In this document: positions 8,468 to 14,862 of the stretch, in pieces
Layout: every line of letters begins with the position of its first letter
Position numbering within the stretch: the first letter of the stretch is position 1
NCBI GenBank assembly: GCA_002394725.1
Contig: DGUQ01000197.1
Span: forward strand, 22,409 to 45,674
Direction: 5' to 3'
Source: Ruminococcaceae bacterium UBA4306
GTDB taxonomy: Bacteria > Bacillota > Clostridia > Oscillospirales > Acutalibacteraceae
DNA length: 23,266 nt
Notes under the pieces: model-generated
The model's database searches: none
Told to the model about the DNA's origin: nothing
What the model saw: only the letters and a program-made list of their open reading frames with translations
Position numbers and translations under genes: made by a program

Positions 8468-8785
8468 ATGGATGATTTTTTGCCGACTTCCGCGGAAAAA
8501 GAGTATCAGAATCTTTCTCTTCCGGTCAGTTCAAAGGCGATAACAGCCCAACAGACCGATACTGTCGATAACTGTTATCGCCGAGATTTTCATTATTATT
8601 TTACCACATCACGAGGCAGATGTTTTTCTGTTTAAGAATTATAGAAAAGAATAATAAAATTTTCGTACAATATTATGCTGTTTCTACAAAATTTTTATCA
8701 CTGTATATACGGGAGAAAGCCCTCAATTCCAACATCCGCGTACATAAACAATCAATTCTTTCCGAAATATTTATCTAAATTGATA
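8468..8785. other. Gene-free AT-rich spacer with a structured inverted repeat
   Basis: No credible gene lies between the terminator at 8467 and the glycosyltransferase promoter region. Most of it is AT-rich with short A and T runs. The only clear structure is the GGCGATAACAG inverted repeat at 8536-8582, listed separately. The best promoter for the next gene lies to the right (TATACT at 8810-8815 with a TGGAAA-like -35 at 8787-8792). Confidence 0.5.
8536..8582. repeat. 11-bp inverted repeat with internal near-palindrome
   Basis: GGCGATAACAG (8536-8546) is perfectly complementary to CTGTTATCGCC (8572-8582), with 25 nt between. The right arm also sits inside CGATAACTGTTATCG (8566-8580), itself a palindrome about its central base, and a short ACAG/CTGT pair lies in the loop. 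No T-tract follows directly, so it is not a clear terminator. It could be an RNA structure or a binding site with three GATAAC half-sites. Confidence 0.5.
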
Positions 8786-8867
8786 ATGGAAATCCCGGCT
8801 GATTTGTACTATACTGAATGGTAGTATGATTACGGAGAACGTCATACAAGCGGGGGGAGGAAAACAA

Positions 8868-9950
8868 ATGATACCCAAAACAACACCGATGGAAAAGGGG
8901 CTTATCTCCGTCTTGATGAGCAACTACAATACGCCTGTTCCGTATTTAAAAGAGGCGATCGACAGCGTACTGGCGCAAACGTACACCGACTTTGAATTCA
9001 TCATCATCGACGACGGATCGACCGATGACTCGCCCGCCTTTATCGAATCCTATTCCGATCCGAGGATCAGGCTGATCACCAACGAACAAAACATGGGACT
9101 GGCGCGCTCGCTGAATATCGGGCTTGCGCTCTGCCGCGGCGAGTTCATCGCACGCATGGATTCCGACGACGTATGTTACCCTGAGCGTTTTACGGAACAG
9201 GCAGCCTTTTTGAAAGAGAATCCGGATACGATCGTATGCGGTACCTGTGTCGAGTTCATCGACGATAAGGGTGAAGTGACCTCTCTTTCGGATTTCAACA
9301 CCCTGATCCCGGATATGGATTATTATAAGATCTGCTTACTGTTCAGCAACAATCCCACGGTATTCCACCCCGGCGCCATGTTTAACAGAAAGCTGCTTTT
9401 ACAGTATGATATCACATATGACGAAGCATACCGATACGCGCAGGATTATCGTATGTGGGTAACATGCTCGGAATACGCGAAGATCACCAATATTCAGAAA
9501 TACCTGATGAAATACCGCAACCACAGCGAAGCGATCTCTTCCGCGAAATACGAAGAACAATGCCGCTGCGCCTACCGGATCATTCAACAGCAGCTCGATC
9601 CGCTGCATCTCACATTAACGGAAGAAATCATTCCTTACCACTTCAAGTTTCTGTATTTATTTACCGGATACAGCGTCAAAATGAAAGAGTGGATCAGGCA
9701 GATCATCAAGGCAAACAAAGAATACAAAATCTATCATCAAAAAAAGTTAAAAAGATTATTGTGGGATCGTTTTGCGCATACTTGCATTTATGCGATGAAA
9801 CAATCGGACAGCAAAACCCGCCGGTATATCCTCAGGACAATGTCGTTAAGAGCGGTGATCGGGATTCTGAGGATATTCATTCTCAGGCTTGTGAACGGAA
9901 AAAACGGCATATACAATCACTATGAGGGTACGATCAAAAGGAAGCGATAA
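8868..9950 (+). CDS. Glycosyltransferase family 2
   Basis: 360 residues. The N-terminal GT-A fold is clear: LISVLMSNYNTPVPYLKEAIDSVL, DFEFIIIDDGSTDDS (nucleotide-binding Asp pair near residue 48), NMGLARSLNIGL, and GEFIARMDSDDVCYPERF with the metal-binding DSDD at 98-101. It would transfer a sugar from a nucleotide-sugar to a surface glycan such as a capsular or wall polysaccharide. The C-terminal third is basic (KKLKRLLWDRF, KRKR end) with no obvious membrane helix except a short hydrophobic stretch near AVIGILRIFILRLV that could touch the membrane. The start at 8868 is chosen because GGGAGG at 8855-8860 lies 7 nt before it; an in-frame ATG at 8826 has no such site. Stand-alone gene; the closest terminator is beyond the repeat element at 10284. 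Acceptor and donor sugar cannot be told. Confidence 0.92.
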   Translation: MIPKTTPMEKGLISVLMSNYNTPVPYLKEAIDSVLAQTYTDFEFIIIDDGSTDDSPAFIESYSDPRIRLITNEQNMGLARSLNIGLALCRGEFIARMDSDDVCYPERFTEQAAFLKENPDTIVCGTCVEFIDDKGEVTSLSDFNTLIPDMDYYKICLLFSNNPTVFHPGAMFNRKLLLQYDITYDEAYRYAQDYRMWVTCSEYAKITNIQKYLMKYRNHSEAISSAKYEEQCRCAYRIIQQQLDPLHLTLTEEIIPYHFKFLYLFTGYSVKMKEWIRQIIKANKEYKIYHQKKLKRLLWDRFAHTCIYAMKQSDSKTRRYILRTMSLRAVIGILRIFILRLVNGKNGIYNHYEGTIKRKR

Positions 9951-10000
9951 CATACCGGAATAACATCATTATCCGCAGTCACCGAATTGGGTATCATTTA

Positions 10001-10259
10001 TACTAAGTATCCATTAAACGCTTTAACAAATTTGTTAGCGAGAAATTTCGCAGAGCAAGGCGGAGGACGCAGGCATACTGGCGTATGTCATCTTTCGGGG
10101 ACCCCATCACGCCCCGCGTGATGGGGAGAGGAGGAGCCGCCACACGAGGTCAAGGCATACCAACCGGATATGCCTATCGAGTACGGCGTGCGACGACGAC
10201 AACACCGCTATGCGGAATTTACCGCAATAAATGTTAAAGTGTTTTAATGATACTTAGTA
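10001..10259. mobile_element. 259-bp MITE-like element with terminal inverted repeats, no ORF
   Basis: The ends are matching inverted repeats of about 30 bp: TACTAAGTATC at 10001-10011 and its exact complement at 10249-10259, then a diverged inner part (ATTAAACGCTTTAAC against ATTAAAACACTTTAAC). Both sides are flanked by TTA (9998-10000 and 10260-10262); TA is an equally good target duplication if the repeat starts at CTAAG. The interior is GC-rich and highly foldable: CCCCATCACGC with its complement around a 3-nt loop (10102-10126), CATAC/GTATG, and the 14-bp palindrome TAACAAATTTGTTA (10024-10037). No reading frame with a ribosome site is visible. This fits a miniature inverted-repeat element moved by a transposase elsewhere; the family is not identified. 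Confidence 0.7.
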
Positions 10260-10283
10260 TTACAACGTGATCAAAAAAGCGCA

Positions 10284-10331
10284 AAAAACACGTCACAGAT
10301 TTGGCAGTACAAACATCTGTGACGTGTTTTT
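10284..10331. terminator. Bidirectional terminator between the glycosyltransferase and rlmD-like genes
   Basis: A 17-bp perfect inverted repeat (10284-10300 with 10315-10331, core CACGTCACAGAT) begins in an A-run and ends in a T-run, so it reads as a terminator on both strands. It serves the plus-strand glycosyltransferase/repeat unit and the minus-strand methyltransferase that ends at 10380. Confidence 0.92.
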
Positions 10332-10379
10332 ATGTAAAAATTTCTTTGTATGGAGTTGGATTATAATTCTGTTACGGAT

Positions 10380-11747
10380 TTATAATTGTCCTTGACAACG
10401 TGTCATCCGGCATACGCTCTCGCAGTGGGAGGTTCGAGGGAACATGTCTACGGGGGTTATTTCTTTTACGGAATAATTCTGCTCGGTGAACAGGTTCAGA
10501 TCGCGTGACATGGTGGCAGGGTCACAGCTGACGTAGACGACCCTGTCGGGGGTCATCCGCACGATGGTGTCGATCAGCTCGGGCGTGAGCCCCTTGCGCG
10601 GCGGATCAACCACGATCACGTCGGGACGTATCCCCTCTTTTCGGAGCTGTTCTGCCGCCTGCGGCGCGTCGCCGCAAATGAAACGCGCGTTAAGAACGCC
10701 ATTCTGCAACGCGTTGCGCTTGGCGTTTTCGATCGCCTCGGGGATGATCTCCACGCCGATCAGCTCCTTGCATTTGTCCGCCATACTCAGCCCGATCGTA
10801 CCGGCGCCGCAGTAGAGATCGATCAGGGTCTCGGTGCCGCTGAGATCAGCGTATTCCTTCGCTTTGGCATAGAGCGTTTGCGCCTGTGATCGGTTGATCT
10901 GGTAGAATGCCTCGGGCGCGATCTCAAAGCGCAGACCGCATAGCATATCGGCGATATGATCGTCACCGTACACGGTGTAGGAACGCTTGCCCAGGATCAC
11001 ATTGGTGTCCTCGGCATTGACGTTGAGGATCATACTTTTGATTGATGGATATTTTTCTATAAGAGAATGATATAAAACCTCTTCCCCGTCAAAATGACGG
11101 CTGCCTGCCACGACACAGAACATCACGTCGCCTGTCGTTTCCGCATATCGCAGATAGATATGGCGGATACCGCGACGGTTTTGCGGCGAATATACCAGCG
11201 AGGGACGGTGGCGCAGGAACGCGTACACATCCTCGATGATATCGTTGAAAACAGAGGGAGAGAGCTGACAGCGCAGACAGTGCATGATGTGGTGACTGTG
11301 ACGCGCGTAGTAGCCCATCACGACCTCACCGTCACGATCGAGCCCCACAGGGATCATCGCCTTGTTGCGGTAGCCGTCAATATTCTTTGAGGGAATAATA
11401 TCATGGACGAGCGCCGCGTCCAGCTTGCCGATCCGCGTCACGGCGTCGATCACCTTCTGCCGCTTGGCGCGACATTCCGCCTCATAGGAGATATGGCGAT
11501 AGACGCATCCGCCGCAGGAGAACGACACGGGACAATCCGCTTCCATGCGGTCGGAGGATGGTGTGACGATCTCCTCCACACGGGCAAAGCCGACATTCTT
11601 CTTTACCTTGAGCACCTTGGCGCGGATGGTATCGCCGACAGCGGTATTGGGGACAAAAAACACCATCTCCCCCACTCTGCCGACGCCGTCGCCGTCGGAG
11701 GTCAGCGAGGTGATATTCAGTTCAATGAGTTCATTTTTACGGTACAT
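10380..11747 (-). CDS. rlmD: 23S rRNA (uracil-C5)-methyltransferase, RlmD/RlmCD family
   Basis: 455 residues, a normal length. Residues 5-62 are a TRAM RNA-binding domain (LNITSLTSDGDGVGR, then VGDTIRAKVLKVKK). Cysteines 72, 78 and 81 in CPVSFSCGGC, with Cys160 in HCLRC, are placed as the [4Fe-4S] ligands of RumA-type enzymes. The SAM-binding Rossmann fold has LYCGAGTIGL at 311-320 and VVDPPRKGL near 390, and the catalytic cysteine is Cys408 in VSCDPATMSRD. It methylates a uridine in 23S rRNA using S-adenosylmethionine. In Firmicutes one enzyme can modify both U747 and U1939, so which site is used here is not settled. The start at 11747 is preferred to the longer frame from 11822 because TTGAGAG lies 7 nt upstream and the TRAM domain begins at once. 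Divergent from murC. Confidence 0.93.
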   Translation of the reverse strand: MYRKNELIELNITSLTSDGDGVGRVGEMVFFVPNTAVGDTIRAKVLKVKKNVGFARVEEIVTPSSDRMEADCPVSFSCGGCVYRHISYEAECRAKRQKVIDAVTRIGKLDAALVHDIIPSKNIDGYRNKAMIPVGLDRDGEVVMGYYARHSHHIMHCLRCQLSPSVFNDIIEDVYAFLRHRPSLVYSPQNRRGIRHIYLRYAETTGDVMFCVVAGSRHFDGEEVLYHSLIEKYPSIKSMILNVNAEDTNVILGKRSYTVYGDDHIADMLCGLRFEIAPEAFYQINRSQAQTLYAKAKEYADLSGTETLIDLYCGAGTIGLSMADKCKELIGVEIIPEAIENAKRNALQNGVLNARFICGDAPQAAEQLRKEGIRPDVIVVDPPRKGLTPELIDTIVRMTPDRVVYVSCDPATMSRDLNLFTEQNYSVKEITPVDMFPRTSHCESVCRMTRCQGQL

Positions 11748-11869
11748 ATTCATTCTCTCAATTATCATGATCAATACGGGAGACAACCCCCGTCCTACAC
11801 GATTATTATACAATAGCAGCAACCGTTATATTTCTTTCACGGAATTATATAATCAAATTATATTGCCTA

Positions 11870-11898
11870 TTGAACTTTTATGACGAAAGTGGTATGAT
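11870..11898 (+). promoter_or_regulatory. Promoter for murC
   Basis: TTGAAC (11870-11875), exactly 17 bp, TATGAT (11893-11898). The predicted start near 11905 gives a leader of about 84 nt before the ATG at 11989. Confidence 0.75.
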
Positions 11899-11940
11899 AA
11901 AGGGTAGCACAGAAGAACAGTACGTGCTGACTTACATAAA

Positions 11941-11954
11941 ATAATCATGATTAT
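11941..11954. repeat. Perfect 14-bp palindrome in the murC leader
   Basis: ATAATCATGATTAT is fully self-complementary and lies about 35 nt after the predicted murC transcription start and 34 nt before the ATG. It has no T-tract. It could be an operator or simply an AT-rich chance palindrome. Confidence 0.4.
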
Positions 11955-11988
11955 ACATAATACTATCGATATATAAGGGGCTAATACA

Positions 11989-13368
11989 ATGAACAAAGAT
12001 CATCTTTTAGATAATATCAAACGCATCCACTTCATCGGCATCGGCGGCTCGGGCATGTGTCCGCTGGCAGAGATTTTGCACAGCGAGGGCTTCATCCTCT
12101 CGGGCTCCGACTGCAACGAGGGAGAAACACTCGACCGCATCCGCAGCTACGGCATCCCCGTACACATGGGTCATAAGGCGGAGAATATCGACGGTGCGGA
12201 GCTGATCGTCTACACCGCCGCCGTCAAGAAGGATAACCCCGAGCTGGTTGCCGCACAAGAGAAGGGCATCCCTGCCATTGAGCGCAGTGTGATGCTCGGC
12301 ATTGTGACACGCCGCTACAACCGCTCGATCGCGATTGCGGGTACTCACGGCAAAACCTCCACCACCGCAATGCTCAGCCAGCTGTTGATCGGCGCGGGCT
12401 TTGATCCGTCCGCGATCATCGGCGGCAAGCTCCCCTTCCTCGGCGGTAACAGCTATGTCGGTCAGAGCGATATCATCGTATGCGAGGCATGCGAGTATGT
12501 AGACACCTTCCTCGAGCTGACGCCGTATATCTCCGTTATCACCAACATTGACGCGGATCACCTCGATTACTTCAAGACGCTCGACAACATCAAGAAGAGC
12601 TTTAACAAGTTCTGTCACCTGACCACGGGTTTGATCGTCTACAACGGCGACGACGAGAACATCCTTGACGCGATCGAGGACGTTGAGCTCCCGATGATCA
12701 CCTTCGGCTTCAGAAAGACCAACGACTATTATGCCGCGAATCTGCGCGACGTCAAGGGCGCTTACAAAACCTTTGACGTGATGCACAAGGGCGAAAAGCT
12801 CTGTGAGATCGACCTGATGGTTCCCGGCAGACACAATATCTACAACGCGCTTGCCGCGGCGGCTACCGCACATTATCTGGGCGCGACGCCCGAGCAGATC
12901 GCGGAGAATCTGGGCAAGTTTACCGGCGTACACAGACGCTTTGAGATCCTCGGCGCACCGGGCGGCATCACGGTTGCGGATGACTTTGCGCATCATCCCA
13001 CCGAGCTGACCGCGACCCTCAGCTCCGCGATGGAAATGGGCTTTAGAAAGGTATGGGCGGTATTCCAGCCGCACACCTTCTCACGCACCGCACTGCTGCT
13101 GGATGACTTTGCTAAAGCGCTGAGCATCCCCGATACGGCGATCATCTCGGAGATTTTGCCGGTACGCGAGACCAACACCTACAACATCTACAACACCGAC
13201 CTCGGCGCCAAGGTCGAGGGCAGCGTGTGTATCGACACCTTTGAGGACATCACCAAGTATATCGTCGAGAACGCACAGGAGGATGATCTGGTCATCACCC
13301 TCGGCGGCGGTAACGTCTATATGTGCGCCAATATGATCCTCAAAGCACTGCAAAAGGAAGAGGATTGA
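11989..13368 (+). CDS. murC: UDP-N-acetylmuramate--L-alanine ligase
   Basis: 459 residues, typical length. The N-terminal Rossmann domain opens with KRIHFIGIGGSGMCPLAEIL (MurC signature, UDP-sugar binding). The central ATPase domain has the P-loop AGTHGKTSTTAML (Gly118-Lys122-Thr123), the VCEACEYVDTFLELTP segment in which the glutamate binds Mg, and NIDADHLDYF. The C-terminal domain has GVHRRFE and DDFAHHPTE. It adds L-alanine to UDP-MurNAc using ATP, the first step of the peptidoglycan stem peptide, in the cytoplasm. AAGGGG at 11975-11980 sets the start. It is expressed alone from the promoter at 11870 and is followed by a terminator; no other mur genes adjoin it here. Confidence 0.97.
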   Translation: MNKDHLLDNIKRIHFIGIGGSGMCPLAEILHSEGFILSGSDCNEGETLDRIRSYGIPVHMGHKAENIDGAELIVYTAAVKKDNPELVAAQEKGIPAIERSVMLGIVTRRYNRSIAIAGTHGKTSTTAMLSQLLIGAGFDPSAIIGGKLPFLGGNSYVGQSDIIVCEACEYVDTFLELTPYISVITNIDADHLDYFKTLDNIKKSFNKFCHLTTGLIVYNGDDENILDAIEDVELPMITFGFRKTNDYYAANLRDVKGAYKTFDVMHKGEKLCEIDLMVPGRHNIYNALAAAATAHYLGATPEQIAENLGKFTGVHRRFEILGAPGGITVADDFAHHPTELTATLSSAMEMGFRKVWAVFQPHTFSRTALLLDDFAKALSIPDTAIISEILPVRETNTYNIYNTDLGAKVEGSVCIDTFEDITKYIVENAQEDDLVITLGGGNVYMCANMILKALQKEED

Positions 13369-13410
13369 CACACTCCTTTCCTCACTTAACAACAATCATA
13401 TTCTATAACA

Positions 13411-13452
13411 AAGCACTCCCTCAATCACTTTGAGGGAGTGCTTCTTCTTTTA
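13411..13452. terminator. Terminator between murC and the lipoprotein-like gene
   Basis: A 14-bp perfect stem, AAGCACTCCCTCAA (13411-13424) with its complement at 13430-13443, then TCTTCTTTT on the plus strand. The minus-strand side has a weaker tract (TTTGTT), so it may also stop the minus-strand operon ending at 13459. Confidence 0.88.
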
Positions 13453-13458
13453 AGGTGA

Positions 13459-13968
13459 TTAAACAAGGTCTCCTTCTTTCCATTCGAAAATAGTAGTAGT
13501 TTTATACTCTTGAGGAAGATCCTTAATTGTTACATCATTCTTTTCGAATTCTCCAGTTTTCCATTTAAGATAATCAAAGCGGTCACATACCATTCTTACG
13601 TCTTTTTCTGAATCATATTGCTGTAATTCATAGTCAAATGAACCGGCTGTATAATCATCGACATTAAAAACAAACCATCGATCGTAAAACTCTATGTACA
13701 GTTTACCTTTATCATAAGCGAATCGTTTAATATATCCTTCTGCTATTCGTTCCCATTTGGATTTGTCTTTCGGATCAGAGGAGAAATTGAGCCTGAGAGA
13801 ATCCGAAATAGGAGTCATAAGTACTTCGACTTTATTGTGGTACCTGTATGAATCAGTATCTCTCCAAGTCACATTCACACATCCGTTTTTATCCGGTATA
13901 CATCCGGTTTGGGGTAATACCAGAAAACAGACAGCTGCAAAAGCAAGTATAACTTTCATAATTTTCAT
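13459..13968 (-). CDS. Small secreted or lipoprotein-like protein, unknown function
   Basis: 169 residues, not recognised. It begins MKIMKVILAFAAVCFLVLP, a hydrophobic export signal, followed by QTGC with Cys23. That Thr-Gly-Cys resembles a lipobox, but the -3 position is Gln where Leu is usual, so lipidation is likely rather than certain. The mature part is polar and aromatic (WRDTDSYRYHNKVEVLM, YIEFYDRWFVFNVDDY) and mostly beta-like by eye. GGGGAAG precedes the ATG at 13968; a longer frame to 13992 has no better site. It lies 57 nt downstream of the XRE regulator gene on the same strand, so it may be the last gene of that operon. The coding sequence is visibly more AT-rich than murC or rlmD next to it, which could mean recent acquisition. 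Confidence 0.7.
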   Translation of the reverse strand: MKIMKVILAFAAVCFLVLPQTGCIPDKNGCVNVTWRDTDSYRYHNKVEVLMTPISDSLRLNFSSDPKDKSKWERIAEGYIKRFAYDKGKLYIEFYDRWFVFNVDDYTAGSFDYELQQYDSEKDVRMVCDRFDYLKWKTGEFEKNDVTIKDLPQEYKTTTIFEWKEGDLV

Positions 13969-14025
13969 AATACTTCCCCGTCTACGAACCATGTCTACAA
14001 ATAACTTGATAATGAACGCTTCTTC

Positions 14026-14238
14026 TTATTCAGCCTTACGATACTCCAGCAAATCGCCGGGCTGACAGTCCAGCGCGTCGCAGAGCTTGCGCAGGGTCTC
14101 CACCTTGACCGCCTTTGCTTTGCCGTTTTTGAGGATCGACATATTGGCAAGCGTGATCCCCACCTTGCCGGCAAGCTCGGTCACGCTCATTTTGCGCTTA
14201 GCGAGCATCACATCGATATTAAAAATAATCTCACCCAT
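14026..14238 (-). CDS. Small XRE/Cro-CI family regulator
   Basis: 70 residues, one helix-turn-helix domain: NIDVMLAKRKMSVTELAGKVGITLANMSILKNGKAKAVKVETLRKLCDALDCQPGDLLEY when read in pieces, the standard compact Cro/CI fold (YozG-like). It probably binds DNA as a dimer. The start is at 14238, with GAGGTG upstream. Its ATG lies 9 nt after the stop of the DUF2975 membrane protein gene; DUF2975 genes are commonly paired with such a regulator in Firmicutes. Palindromic GATAA sites next to the operon promoter (14777-14800) are plausible targets, which would make the operon self-regulated. That link is inferred from position only. Confidence 0.9.
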   Translation of the reverse strand: MGEIIFNIDVMLAKRKMSVTELAGKVGITLANMSILKNGKAKAVKVETLRKLCDALDCQPGDLLEYRKAE

Positions 14239-14247
14239 ACCTGCACC

Positions 14248-14727
14248 TCAAATCGTCAAACGGTTTTCATCCTCGATATCGGCAGCGCGCGACGTCAGGT
14301 GAGAAAGTGCTGATGACGCTACGCAAATCGCCGCACCGAGGAACACCACTACCAGCGACATCAAGACAAGTCCGGGGTGATTCATGTTCAAAAGCCATAG
14401 AACAATATTTCCAATTAAGAAATATAAAGCATCAACAGCCGATAAGATTGCTATGGCTTTTAACAGCTTTGCGTTAGCCGAAGAAAAAGCATTGTCACTC
14501 GCGATGTTGGAGGCAATTTGCCAACCGAGCACCAGTACAACAAAGCAGGGAACCGCGGCGATCCAAAGGAAAACCATCCACGGTAGATAAGCGCCGGCAA
14601 ATTCAGGATACGCCTTGACGATAGACTTGCCGATCGACGGAACGGCAGCTCCCATGATCACCACGCCGCACACCGCAAAGCCCAAGAGAATCGCTTTCAT
14701 CCAAACTGAGAGAGTTTTTAATTTCAT
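14248..14727 (-). CDS. DUF2975 family membrane protein
   Basis: 159 residues with four predicted membrane helices: about residues 10-32 (AILLGFAVCGVVIMGAAVP), 46-70 (PWMVFLWIAAVPCFVVLVLG), 89-112 (AIAILSAVDALYFLIGNIVLWLL) and 118-140 (LVLMSLVVVFLGAAICVASSA). The loop SDNAFSSANAKLLKAIA between helices 2 and 3 and the four-helix layout fit the DUF2975 family, whose function is unknown. GGAGGTG (14733-14739) lies just before the ATG. It is the first gene of an operon with the XRE regulator and perhaps the lipoprotein-like gene. With a transcription start near 14741, the untranslated leader would be only about 14 nt. Confidence 0.85.
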   Translation of the reverse strand: MKLKTLSVWMKAILLGFAVCGVVIMGAAVPSIGKSIVKAYPEFAGAYLPWMVFLWIAAVPCFVVLVLGWQIASNIASDNAFSSANAKLLKAIAILSAVDALYFLIGNIVLWLLNMNHPGLVLMSLVVVFLGAAICVASSALSHLTSRAADIEDENRLTI

Positions 14728-14747
14728 ACGCTCACCTCCATAACCCG

Positions 14748-14776
14748 ATTATAGCAGAGAGGTTATTGAAAGTCAA
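14748..14776 (-). promoter_or_regulatory. Near-consensus promoter of the DUF2975-XRE operon
   Basis: On the minus strand: TTGACT (14776-14771), 17-bp spacer, TATAAT (14753-14748), 21 bp before the ATG at 14727. Confidence 0.88.
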
Positions 14777-14800
14777 GATAAATTTATCGAGTTACGATAA
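14777..14800. promoter_or_regulatory. Compound palindromic operator upstream of the DUF2975-XRE promoter
   Basis: Two overlapping inverted repeats abut the -35 box: GATAAATTTATC (14777-14788, perfect 12 bp) and TTATCGAGTTACGATAA (14784-14800, 6-bp arms around 5 bp). They supply three GATAA half-sites in alternating orientation. The likely binder is the XRE protein encoded in the operon; this is inferred from position. Confidence 0.6.
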
Positions 14801-14803
14801 GCA

Positions 14804-14841
14804 ACTATAGTAAAGAAACTGCCACCGCAAGGGTGGCAGTT
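14804..14841 (-). terminator. Terminator of the HtrA gene
   Basis: On the minus strand: AACTGCCACC, 5-nt loop, GGTGGCAGTT (14841-14832 with 14826-14817), then TCTTTACT. It lies 22 nt after the HtrA stop codon and just before the DUF2975 operon promoter. Confidence 0.8.
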
Positions 14842-14862
14842 CTCATATCATCATTTATTCTG

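Noticed and set aside
8447..8635. 62-codon plus-strand ORF after the SGNH gene
   Set aside because: It starts inside a terminator hairpin and has no ribosome site.
10050..10240. Arg-rich open stretch inside the MITE-like element as a protein gene
   Set aside because: No start codon with a ribosome site; the reading reflects GC-rich structured repeat DNA.
12007..13074. 355-codon open frame on the minus strand across murC
   Set aside because: It is the antisense shadow of the GC-rich murC gene, has low-complexity Val/Asp/Arg content and no matching ribosome site.
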